In this document: positions 50,051-58,017 of the stretch, in pieces
Numbering within the stretch: position 1 is the stretch's first letter
Layout of the letters: each line of letters opens with the position of its first letter
Assembly: GCA_945870505.1 (NCBI GenBank)
Contig: CAMBSN010000007.1
Coordinates: 1-59,132, forward strand
Direction: 5' to 3'
Length of the DNA stretch: 59,132 nucleotides
Source of the DNA: Candidatus Kuenenia stuttgartensis
Lineage (GTDB): Bacteria > Planctomycetota > Planctomycetia > Pirellulales > UBA1268
Made by a program: the position numbers and the translations under genes
Notes under the pieces: model-generated
Databases searched by the model: none
What the model was told of the DNA's origin: nothing
Seen by the model: the letters and a program-made list of their open reading frames with translations, nothing else

Positions 50051-52849
50051 ATGCGCCAGAAGCGAGACGAACACCAGGACGCCGACCACCGCGTCGTTGA
50101 CAGGCCCAGCCACAGACCAGGCCTGCTCGGCAGGTCGCTCGTTGCCTGGACTCGCGTCTGCCTGCGGCACCCCTTCGCCGTGCTGGCCCTGGCGGTGCTC
50201 TCCGCGGTCGCCAGCGGATACTGGTCGGCCCAGCACCTTGGCTACAAGGTGAGCCGCTCCGATCTCGTCGATCCGGAGAGCGAATACAACAAGCTCTGGA
50301 TCGACTACATCCGTGAGTTTGGCGAGGACGACGACGCCGTGGTCGTGGTCGAGGGCGATTCCCGGGAGCTGGTGATCCCCGTGCTCGAGGAGATCTCCCG
50401 GGAGGTCGCCTCCGAGAAGTCGCTCTTCAGGTCGGTGCTCCACGAAGTCGACCTCTCCGCAATCCGCGCCAAGGGCCTCCACTACCTATCGCCGGCCGAC
50501 CTCACGGCGATTGACCGGTTCATCGAGCGGACGCAGCCGATCCTCGAGGGCGGCTGGGCGCAGCTCCGGGTGGGCACCATGGTTGGCGGGCTCGCCGGCC
50601 AGATGGTCGCCGGTGCCGCGCCGCAGGATCCTCGTGAGGAACAGCCCACGGCGTCGCTCGAGCGGTACGTCGAGAGCCTGGTGGCAGGGCTCGAAGCGCC
50701 TGCCGCCGGCGACCTGCGACCGGCCGACTACGTTTCGCCGTGGCCGGGGATGCCCGAGTCGCTCTCCACGCTCCGCGATCTCTCCAGCGAGAACCTCCTG
50801 GCTAAGGACGGCCGGCTGGGCTTCGTGCTGCTCAGGCTCACCAAGGAGAAGGGCGGCTTTGCCGGCGCCAGCGCTGCGACGGACGAACTGCGGCGGATCA
50901 TCTCCCGCATCGCCGATGGCCATCCCGGCGTTTCGGTCGGTCTCACCGGCATCCCGGTCATGGAGGACGACGAGATGCGGGCCAGCCAGACCTCGATGGT
51001 CTGGGCGAGTGGCTTGTCGATGGCCGCGGTGATCCTCGTGATCATCGCCGGCTTTGGCGGCGTACGGCATGCCCTGATGGCCAATGGGGTGCTGGCGATC
51101 GGCATGGCCTGGGCCTTCGCCTGGGCGACGGCGAGCGTCGGCCACCTCAACATTCTCAGCGTCACGTTCACGGTGACGATGATCGGTGTAGGCATCGACT
51201 ACGGCACCTACTACGTCGGCCGCTACCTGGAGCAGCGGCGGAAGGGCATGGACTGCGAAGACGCCCTGCTCGAAACGAGTGGCCGCGTGGGGCCGGGCAT
51301 CCTCACCGGCGCGATCACGACGGCCGTTGCCTTCTTCGCAGCGGCGATGACGAGCTTCGTGGGCGTGGCGGAGCTCGGGATGATCGCGGGCGGCGGCATC
51401 ATGCTGTGCTGCGCCGCGGAGTTGCTTGTGCTGCCGGCCGTGCTGGCGATCGTCGACCGCAGCTTCTTCGGCCGTAGCATTCCCGAGCCGGTGCCGGTGC
51501 ACGCCTGGCTCGCCCCGGTCTTCCGGCATCCGCGGATCGTGATCCTCGGCTGCGTGGCCTGCACGCTGGCGATGACCGGCGGCCTCCACGAGCTCCGCTA
51601 CGACCACAACCTGCTCAACATGCAGCCCGAGGGGCTGGAGAGCGTCGAGCTGGAGCAGAAGCTCCTCGAGGAATGCGATCAGAGCGTCTGGTACGCCCTG
51701 TCGATCGCCGACTCCCGCGAACAGCTGCTCGAGCGAAAGGCCAAGCTCGTGGCGCTGCCGGGCGTGGAGCGGGTCGACGAGATCGCGTCGCTCCTGCCGG
51801 TCGACGAGGAACTCAAGCGGCCGCTCATCGAGCGGATCCGCGGGCGGCTTGCCGCGCTTCCTGAGCGGCCCCCGGAGATCCCGGTCGACCGGCTCGACGC
51901 GCTCGGCGAGACGCTCGCCTGGGCCCAGGCCGAGGCGTCGAAGCGCCCTGGTGGCCTGCGGACGGCATGGCACCTCGAGCGGGTTCGCGACAGCCTGCGG
52001 CGGAAGGCGCCCGAGGAGTGTTACCAGGCGATCGCTACGTTTCAGCAGCGGGCGGCGGGCGACCTGCTCACGCGGCTCCATGCCCTCGCCGGCGTCGCCG
52101 ATCCGTCGCCCCCCGCGCTCGCCGACCTGCCGCCGAGCCTCGTGGAACGGTTCGTCGGGTCGAGCGGTCGCCACCTGCTCAAGATCTACGGCCGCGGCGA
52201 TATCTGGAACTTCGAGTCACTGGAGAAGTTCGTCCGCGACGTACGGAGCGTCGATCCCCGCGCCACCGGCAACCCCGTGCAGGCCTACGAGGGCTCCCGC
52301 GAGATGAAGCGGAGCTACGAGCAGGCGGGGCTCTATTCGCTGGTGGTCATTCTCGCGGTGCTCTGGCTCGACTTCCGATCCCTCAAGCACTCGCTGCTCG
52401 CGGCGCTCCCACTGGGCCTCGGCATGCTGCAGACGTTTGGCCTGATGGGGCTGGTCGGGATCGATCTCAACGCGGCGAACCTGATCGGTGTCCCGCTGAT
52501 TCTGGGAATCGCCGTTGACTACGGCGTGCACATCATGCACGACGCCCTGGAGCGGCCCGGCCCCTACCGGATGAGCGCCTCGACCGCGAACTCGGTGCTC
52601 GTCGATGCCCTCACGACGATCCTGGGGTTTGGCGCCCTGATGGTGGCCAGCCACCGCGGCCTCGAGAGCCTGGGCAGGCTGCTCACCCTCGGCGTCACCA
52701 CCTGCACGCTGACGTCGCTCGTGTTCCTGCCGGCGCTGCTCAACCTCGTCGCCTGCGGGCCGGTAGCTGACGCGGAGGAAGCAGACGAGGGCGACGAGGA
52801 AGACTGCGACGACGGGGCCACGGATCACCCCGAATCCCTGGCCGCCTGA
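50051..52849 (+). CDS. RND/MMPL-family transporter (12 transmembrane helices)
   Basis: A 932-aa membrane protein with the RND layout: helix 1 (HPFAVLALAVLSAVASGYW), a large periplasmic loop of about 250 residues, helices 2-7 (for example LSMAAVILVIIAGFGGV, SVTFTVTMIGVGIDYGTYYVG), a second large loop, then helices 8-12 (VVILAVLWLDFRSL, LIGVPLILGIAVDYGVHIMHD). The GIDYGTYY and AVDYGVHI motifs carry the conserved acids in helices 4 and 10 seen in MMPL, HpnN and patched-like members, which move lipids or hydrophobic molecules using the proton gradient. The substrate is unknown. The C-terminus is very acidic (EEADEGDEEDCDD). Confidence 0.88.
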   Translation: MRQKRDEHQDADHRVVDRPSHRPGLLGRSLVAWTRVCLRHPFAVLALAVLSAVASGYWSAQHLGYKVSRSDLVDPESEYNKLWIDYIREFGEDDDAVVVVEGDSRELVIPVLEEISREVASEKSLFRSVLHEVDLSAIRAKGLHYLSPADLTAIDRFIERTQPILEGGWAQLRVGTMVGGLAGQMVAGAAPQDPREEQPTASLERYVESLVAGLEAPAAGDLRPADYVSPWPGMPESLSTLRDLSSENLLAKDGRLGFVLLRLTKEKGGFAGASAATDELRRIISRIADGHPGVSVGLTGIPVMEDDEMRASQTSMVWASGLSMAAVILVIIAGFGGVRHALMANGVLAIGMAWAFAWATASVGHLNILSVTFTVTMIGVGIDYGTYYVGRYLEQRRKGMDCEDALLETSGRVGPGILTGAITTAVAFFAAAMTSFVGVAELGMIAGGGIMLCCAAELLVLPAVLAIVDRSFFGRSIPEPVPVHAWLAPVFRHPRIVILGCVACTLAMTGGLHELRYDHNLLNMQPEGLESVELEQKLLEECDQSVWYALSIADSREQLLERKAKLVALPGVERVDEIASLLPVDEELKRPLIERIRGRLAALPERPPEIPVDRLDALGETLAWAQAEASKRPGGLRTAWHLERVRDSLRRKAPEECYQAIATFQQRAAGDLLTRLHALAGVADPSPPALADLPPSLVERFVGSSGRHLLKIYGRGDIWNFESLEKFVRDVRSVDPRATGNPVQAYEGSREMKRSYEQAGLYSLVVILAVLWLDFRSLKHSLLAALPLGLGMLQTFGLMGLVGIDLNAANLIGVPLILGIAVDYGVHIMHDALERPGPYRMSASTANSVLVDALTTILGFGALMVASHRGLESLGRLLTLGVTTCTLTSLVFLPALLNLVACGPVADAEEADEGDEEDCDDGATDHPESLAA

Positions 52850-52940
52850 AGAACGCGTTGCCGCGGCCGGCGGATCGCGGTTGTGTCGGCGTGCTGTCGC
52901 GCGGTAATTCCCCGCTCCCACTTCCTTCACTGAGTGACCC

Positions 52941-53591
52941 ATGATCGCCAGCCGTCGTTTCGCCTCTGCTGTTCTCGTCGCCGTGTTCACCGCGCTCTCC
53001 GCGGCAGCGGCCGGTGCCGCCGATGCCGAGCGGGTCGTGAACATCGCGATGGAGGACCAGTTCAAGAATCGCCACGAGACGCTTCGCTACCGGGGCGACG
53101 TGGTCGTGCTCGTGTATGCGGAGCGGAAGGGGGCCGAGGCGGCCCTCGAACTCGGCCGCCGGTTGCACGTCCGCTTCCATCCGAATGCGGCGCAGGCCCC
53201 GGCGACGGAGTGGTCGCGGCAGCCGGTCGTCAGTCCGGCCGGTTGGCCCGCCGCGCTCGCGGCCCCCGATGTCCACGTGATCCCGGTGGCCTGCCTGCCG
53301 GAGGTGCCCAAGGCCCTGGAGACGGTGGCCCGCTCGCGGTTTCGCAAGGATTCGCAGTTCGTCTCGGTGTGGCTCGACTTCGAAGACACGATGCGGCAGC
53401 GGTTCGGCATCGTTCCCGACGAGCCCAATGTGGTGCTGCTCGACACCCGTGGCTGCCCGCAGGGCGTGATCTCCGGGCGGCTCGACGAGGTGCGATTCGG
53501 CGAAGTCGTGGCCGCGATCGATCAGCTGCGACTGCGGTCGCTGCAGGATCGCACCGCCGCGATTCCCGCCGCGGCGACGCTCGTCCGCTGA
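52941..53591 (+). CDS. Small exported protein, possibly thioredoxin-fold
   Basis: A 216-aa protein with a signal peptide (MIASRRFASAVLVAVFTALSAAAAGA). The alternation of strands and helices (LRYRGDVVVLVYAERKGAEAALELGRRLHV, GIVPDEPNVVLLDTRGCPQG) recalls YtfJ-like or thioredoxin-fold periplasmic proteins, but there is no CxxC, only a single Cys in RGCPQG. It follows the RND gene by 91 bp on the same strand and may be its periplasmic partner. It is convergent with the rhomboid gene (19-bp gap). Confidence 0.7.
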   Translation: MIASRRFASAVLVAVFTALSAAAAGAADAERVVNIAMEDQFKNRHETLRYRGDVVVLVYAERKGAEAALELGRRLHVRFHPNAAQAPATEWSRQPVVSPAGWPAALAAPDVHVIPVACLPEVPKALETVARSRFRKDSQFVSVWLDFEDTMRQRFGIVPDEPNVVLLDTRGCPQGVISGRLDEVRFGEVVAAIDQLRLRSLQDRTAAIPAAATLVR

Positions 53592-53610
53592 CAAGCGCAG
53601 GTCAGGCGGG

Positions 53611-54522
53611 CTATGAGCGATTTCGCTGCTTGAGCCGTTGGCTCGCCCGGGTGAGGGTGTCTCGCTCAGCCGACGTCAGGCTCGACTCTCCGGTACGGCT
53701 GATCTTCTCGAGGATCCGATCGACTTCCTGGTCGAGGTGGGGGTCGTCACCCGGCCGCACGGATGTGGCCACGTTGTCATCGGGCCGCACGACTCGCATA
53801 CGGGGCCGGCGGGAGAACCACTGCGAGATCGCGGCGATCGGTCCACCCCCAAGGCCCTCCAGGCTCCAGCCCCGCCAGGCGTAGAGGATGCCGAACAGGG
53901 CGCCCCCGAGGTGCGCGACGTGGGCCACCTTGCTCGTGTTGTCGCCCAGGCCCCCGATGTCGGAGGCGAGGTAGAGCAGGCCCAGCGCCCAGGCCGGCAC
54001 GGGCAACACTCCGTAGATGAGGAGCGTTTGTCTTGGGTAGTACCAGATGAACGCGGCCAGCACGGCCATCACGCCGCCGCTGGCGCCGATCAGCGGCGCG
54101 CCGGCCGCCATCGTTGGATGGCTGAACCGTTCGATGACCACCCAGCCCAGTCCCGCGAAGATGATCGAGGCGCAGTAGAAGCGGATAAACTCCGCTCGTC
54201 CCAGCACCGCCTCGATCTCGCGGCCGAAAAACCAGAGGGTGACCATGTTGAAGATCAGGTGCCAGGGCGACGACGAGTCGTGCAGGAAGCCATACGTCAG
54301 CAGCGTGTAGAAGAACTGCGGCTGACGCGGTAGATCTTCCGGCAGGCAGAAGGTCTCGTTCAGCGAGAACCGCGGCAGCAACCCTTCGAACAGGTTGCCG
54401 GCGAAGATGAAGTTGGCCAGCCAGACGGCCACGTTGAGAGCGATGATTGCGTTCACGCCGCTCCACTCGGCCAAGAATGGCTGGCGTCGATCTGCGTAGT
54501 AGCCGCGGTCTTGCAATCCCAT
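53611..54522 (-). CDS. Rhomboid-family intramembrane serine protease
   Basis: A 303-aa protein; ATG 54522 was chosen because MGLQDRGYY is a common start in this family, while an in-frame start 26 codons upstream adds nothing recognisable. Catalytic Ser148 is in GASGG and His204 in VAHVAHLGG; H88-x3-N92 (HLIFN) marks the oxyanion-hole region. At least six helices are visible (for example VNAIIALNVAVWLANFIF, VMAVLAAFIWYY). The C-terminal tail (about 230-303) is cytoplasmic and charged, with a DPHLDQEVDRILEKISRTGESSLTSAERDTL stretch seen in rhomboids that carry a helical tail. It cleaves membrane proteins within the bilayer; the substrate is unknown. Confidence 0.92.
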   Translation of the reverse strand: MGLQDRGYYADRRQPFLAEWSGVNAIIALNVAVWLANFIFAGNLFEGLLPRFSLNETFCLPEDLPRQPQFFYTLLTYGFLHDSSSPWHLIFNMVTLWFFGREIEAVLGRAEFIRFYCASIIFAGLGWVVIERFSHPTMAAGAPLIGASGGVMAVLAAFIWYYPRQTLLIYGVLPVPAWALGLLYLASDIGGLGDNTSKVAHVAHLGGALFGILYAWRGWSLEGLGGGPIAAISQWFSRRPRMRVVRPDDNVATSVRPGDDPHLDQEVDRILEKISRTGESSLTSAERDTLTRASQRLKQRNRS

Positions 54523-54739
54523 CGCCCGGTCGCCGCGCCGCGGCGAGTCCTCGAGAAGGGACGGATGAAATAAGTCCCAAGGGCCGCATCCTACGGCCAC
54601 GCCGACCCTCGAAGCAACCGTTGTGGCCGTCCGCGGACGCTGCCCATCCCCGCCAGGCGTGTGCTACGCTGCGTCCTCGTCCGCCCGGGTTCGGCGCCGC
54701 GGCACACGGCCCCCGGACGGTGGCACCACAAGGGAAGCG

Positions 54740-55942
54740 ATGACGATGGCGACCAACGGCGGACTCGGCAGAAAACTGCGGATGGGAATCGTCGGGGGCG
54801 GGCAGGGCTCGTTCATCGGCCGCGTGCACGTGACGGCCGCCGTGCTCGACAACCGCGCCACCCTCGTGGCCGGCGCCTTCTCCAGCGACGCCGCCCGCTC
54901 GAAGGCGAGCGCTGCCGACTACGACGTGCCCGAGTCGCGGGCCTACGGCTCCTATCAGGAGATGCTCGACCGGGAGCGGGCCCTACCCGCGGGCGAGCGG
55001 ATCGACTTCGTGACGATCGCCACGCCCAACCACATGCACTATCCCGTGGCGAAGGCGGCGGTCGAGGCCGGCTTCCACGTGGTCTGTGACAAGCCGCTCA
55101 CCCTCACCCTCGCCGAAGCCGAGGATCTCGCAAAGGTGGTGGCGGGCTCGAAGGGCGTGTTCGTGGTCACCCACAACTACACCGGCTATCCGCTTGTGCG
55201 GCAGGCGCGGGAGATGATCCTCGCGGGTGAACTCGGCGAGATCCAGGCGATCCGCGCGGAGTATATCCAGGGCTGGCTGCGGACCAGGCTCGAGAGCGAG
55301 GGGCAGAAGCAGGCGGCGTGGCGGACCGATCCCACGAAGAGCGGCGCGGCGGGCTGCTTCGGCGACATCGGCACCCACGCCTACAACCTCGGCCGCTTCA
55401 TGACCGGCCTCTTGCCCGAGGCCATCAGCGCGAACCTCAAGGTCTTCGTGCCAGGGCGGTCGCTCGACGACTACGGCCACGCGGTGATTCGCTACGAGAA
55501 CGGGGCGCTCGGCACCGTCACCGCCTCGCAGATCAGCCACGGCCGCGAAAACGACCTGCGGATCCAGATCGACGGCACCGAGGGCAGCCTCGAGTGGCAC
55601 CAGGAGGAACCCAACAAGATGACGGTGCGCCACAACGGCAAGCCGCACTATCTCTACACCCGCGATCCCAACGCCCCGTTCACAAACGACGCGGGCAAGG
55701 TGGCCTGCCGGCTGCCGTCGGGCCACCCCGAGGCCTTCTTCGAGGCCTTTGCGAATGTCTACCGCGCCGGGTTCGACGCCATGGCTCAGGCGGCGACGGG
55801 CGGGGCGGTCGAAAAGAAAGACACCGTCTACCCCAACATCCACGACGGCGTGGAGGGGATGTATTTCATCGAGCAGTCAGTCGCGTCGAGCAAGGTGGGC
55901 GGCGGCTGGCTGCCGCTGAAGCACCCGCTGGCGAGGCGGTGA
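54740..55942 (+). CDS. Gfo/Idh/MocA family oxidoreductase
   Basis: A 400-aa NAD(P)-dependent dehydrogenase, usually acting on sugars or inositols. The Rossmann motif is in [13 protein letters not shown], the family Lys in CDKPLTL, and the active-site pair in [11 protein letters not shown] (Asp, His). ATG 54740 has AGGGA 4 nt upstream; ATG 54746 is an alternative. Planctomycetes carry many such enzymes. It is followed 4 bp later by a PolB-type exonuclease gene, so both are likely in one operon although no functional link is evident. Confidence 0.9.
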   Translation: MTMATNGGLGRKLRMGIVGGGQGSFIGRVHVTAAVLDNRATLVAGAFSSDAARSKASAADYDVPESRAYGSYQEMLDRERALPAGERIDFVTIATPNHMHYPVAKAAVEAGFHVVCDKPLTLTLAEAEDLAKVVAGSKGVFVVTHNYTGYPLVRQAREMILAGELGEIQAIRAEYIQGWLRTRLESEGQKQAAWRTDPTKSGAAGCFGDIGTHAYNLGRFMTGLLPEAISANLKVFVPGRSLDDYGHAVIRYENGALGTVTASQISHGRENDLRIQIDGTEGSLEWHQEEPNKMTVRHNGKPHYLYTRDPNAPFTNDAGKVACRLPSGHPEAFFEAFANVYRAGFDAMAQAATGGAVEKKDTVYPNIHDGVEGMYFIEQSVASSKVGGGWLPLKHPLARR

Positions 55943-55946
55943 TCCC

Positions 55947-56759
55947 ATGGCGAGCAACGACACGCGATACTTCGTCTTCGACATCGAGAGCGTGGCCGAC
56001 GGGGAGCTCGTTTCCCGGCTGAAGTATCCCGGCGAGGATCTCGCTCCCGCCGAGGCGATCGCGAAGTATCGCGCCGAGCTCATGGCGGAGAACGGCAAGG
56101 ACTTCATCCCCTACACGTTTCAGCTGCCGATTTCGCTCGTGATCGCGAAGGTGGCAAAGGATCTGTCGCTCCAAGACCTGATCTCGCTCGACGAAAAGCA
56201 GTCGCGGCCGCATGAGATCACGCGGCTCTTCTGGGAAGGCTGGCGGAAGTACCAGCGGCCGCGGTTGATCACGTTCAACGGCCGCGGCTTCGACCTGCCG
56301 CTGCTCGAGCTCTGCGCCTTTCGCTATGGAATTTCGATCCCGGACTGGCTCGCGGAAGACGCTCGAAACTTCGACCAGCCGCGGTATCGCTACAACACGG
56401 CTGCTCACTTCGATCTCTACGAGTGGCTCACCAACTCCGGTGCGTCGCGGTTTGCCGGTGGCCTCTCGCTGGCGGCCAACCTGATCGGCAAGCCGGGCAA
56501 GACCGACGTGGCCGGCCATATGGTGCAGGACCTCTGGGACGAGGGGCGGGCGGCTGAGATCCACGACTACTGCCGCGGCGACGTGCTCGACACCTATTTT
56601 GTATTTCTGCGGTCGCGGGTGCTTGCCGGCGACATCGACCTCAAGCGGGAACACGCTCTGATCGAGCACGCCCGAAAGTGGATCGAGTCGAAGGCGGAAG
56701 AAAGCCCAGGCCTCGCCCGCTACCTCGCCGCCTGGGGCGACTGGCAGAGCCCCTTTTGA
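55947..56759 (+). CDS. PolB-like 3'-5' exonuclease (DnaQ superfamily)
   Basis: A 270-aa protein of the predicted PolB-like exonuclease family (DNA_pol_B_exo2, PF10108). The DEDDy nuclease residues are all present: D12 and E14 in FDIES, D116 in NGRGFDLPLL, and Y208/D212 in YCRGD. No polymerase domain is attached. It would trim DNA or RNA 3' ends; the physiological role is not known. It is co-directional with the oxidoreductase (4-bp gap) and convergent with a TetR gene. Confidence 0.88.
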   Translation: MASNDTRYFVFDIESVADGELVSRLKYPGEDLAPAEAIAKYRAELMAENGKDFIPYTFQLPISLVIAKVAKDLSLQDLISLDEKQSRPHEITRLFWEGWRKYQRPRLITFNGRGFDLPLLELCAFRYGISIPDWLAEDARNFDQPRYRYNTAAHFDLYEWLTNSGASRFAGGLSLAANLIGKPGKTDVAGHMVQDLWDEGRAAEIHDYCRGDVLDTYFVFLRSRVLAGDIDLKREHALIEHARKWIESKAEESPGLARYLAAWGDWQSPF

Positions 56760-56787
56760 CGGCGTCGATCGGCGAAAGCTGTGCAGA

Positions 56788-57408
56788 TCACGCCGCGGAT
56801 GTCAGGTAGGCGGTCAGGCAGCGGGCAAGCTCCCGCACGAGAGCCTTGTCGCTGATCGCCACGCCGCTGACTTCCTGACTCTCGAACATCACCTGCTGGG
56901 CGAACATGGCGAACGTCATCCGCCAGGCCACGTCGGCCGCGTTCGCTGGCTTGGCATGTGCGATCTCTTTTTGATATCGCATCACCAGATCGGCGAACAT
57001 GCGAGCGAAGAATGCATTGGCCTGGATTCCCTGGGCGCGCAGTTTTACGTCGGTGGAACGGTACATGACGAAGAAGCGGGCCGAGTTGCGGTACTCACGC
57101 ACGATGGCAAACATGTGTGTGAGGAGCACCTCCAGGGCGCCGACGAGCGTTTTCTGACGAACGGCCGCTTGGACGGCCATCTGCGATCCGGCCCCCAGGC
57201 GTTCGAGAAACCGCTCGTGCATGGCCTCGAGTAAGCCGCCACGGTCACCGAACCGCGCGTAGAACGAACCGACCGAGGTGCTTGAACGCTCGACGACGGC
57301 TTCAACCGTCAGGGCTTCGTCACCCCCCTCGGCGAACAGGGCGTCGGCGGCGTCAAGCATCCTCGCCATCGAGAGGATGCTGCGGGCTTGTTGTGGTTTG
57401 CGGGCCAT
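56788..57408 (-). CDS. TetR/AcrR family transcriptional regulator
   Basis: A 206-aa repressor-type protein. The N-terminal helix-turn-helix is seen in LDAADALFAEGGDEALTVEAVVERSSTSVGSFYARFGDRGGLLEAM (about 19-63). The rest is helical ligand-binding domain, including FARMFADLVMRYQKEI and TFAMFAQQVMFESQEV. ATG 57408 gives MARKPQQAR, a normal length; an upstream ATG adds 15 residues. The ligand and target are not visible; it lies beside the exonuclease gene but points the other way. Confidence 0.9.
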   Translation of the reverse strand: MARKPQQARSILSMARMLDAADALFAEGGDEALTVEAVVERSSTSVGSFYARFGDRGGLLEAMHERFLERLGAGSQMAVQAAVRQKTLVGALEVLLTHMFAIVREYRNSARFFVMYRSTDVKLRAQGIQANAFFARMFADLVMRYQKEIAHAKPANAADVAWRMTFAMFAQQVMFESQEVSGVAISDKALVRELARCLTAYLTSAA

Positions 57409-57568
57409 GCTGGTCACTGTCTCAGGGAACCGAACCGCCGAAGACGGTATCACGTCAGGCTTTCCAGGCCAAGTAAGCCTCCCCCCAGCGGGAATCCCCC
57501 AGTGCTACGAGAGGCCCCGAGCCACGCGAACGCTTACGCTTCACGCCAGACCCGATGCGAGTGACAGG

Positions 57569-57913
57569 TCACTCGCTGATCGCTTCCTTGACGAGCTGCA
57601 CGAAGTGGTGGACTCGCGACGAGCCGACCAGTTCCTGCACCTTCTTCTCGGCCGCCTTCTTGTCGGCGTATTCGAAGAGGGCGAGCCGCTTCATGCCGGA
57701 GTTGAAGACGCCCCAGTAGGCCTTCATCCGGGCTTCCTTGGCCACCTTCTTGCGGGCCGGTTTCTTCGCGGCGACCTTCTTCGGCTCCTTCGCCTTCTTC
57801 TCCTTGGCTACCTTCGGAGCCTTCTCCTTCGAAGCCGACTTGGTCTTGCCCCGAGCCTCGGCCGCGTCGGCCTGGGCGCGAAGTTCCTTACGATTCACGA
57901 CTTTCCGTGCCAT
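57569..57913 (-). CDS. Small Lys/Ala-rich basic protein
   Basis: A 114-aa protein. Residues about 1-60 are Lys/Ala-rich with AKEKKAKEPKKVAAKKPARKK-like repeats, reminiscent of histone H1-like tails. Residues 62-114 form a compact domain (MKAYWGVFNSGMKRLALFEYADKKAAEKKVQEL) that I do not recognise by name. Such basic tails bind nucleic acid; that is an inference. A GGAAGGA site lies upstream of ATG 57913 and a TATACT box about 50 nt upstream. Confidence 0.78.
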   Translation of the reverse strand: MARKVVNRKELRAQADAAEARGKTKSASKEKAPKVAKEKKAKEPKKVAAKKPARKKVAKEARMKAYWGVFNSGMKRLALFEYADKKAAEKKVQELVGSSRVHHFVQLVKEAISE

Positions 57914-57964
57914 GTCTCGGTCGCCGTCCTTCCGTCAGTGGGGAAATGCCTCTACGAGGCCGGA

Positions 57965-57970
57965 AGTATA
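57965..57970 (-). promoter_or_regulatory. -10 box of the Lys/Ala-rich protein gene
   Basis: On the minus strand TATACT places the transcript start near 57958, about 45 nt before the ATG. The divergent nadA gene has an identical hexamer 31 bp away. Confidence 0.4.
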
Positions 57971-58000
57971 CCGTTTCGGGAAGCCTCTGCAGGGTCCGTC

Positions 58001-58006
58001 TATACT
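58001..58006 (+). promoter_or_regulatory. -10 box of nadA close to the start codon
   Basis: TATACT ends 11 nt before the nadA ATG, so the leader would be only about 5 nt. No -35 box is obvious at the proper distance and no Shine-Dalgarno is visible. Confidence 0.4.
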
Positions 58007-58017
58007 TTGCGGACATT

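Noticed and set aside
50486-52174. 562-codon minus-strand frame opposite the RND transporter gene
   Set aside because: The plus strand encodes a coherent 12-helix transporter; the antisense translation is His/Arg/Glu-rich noise.
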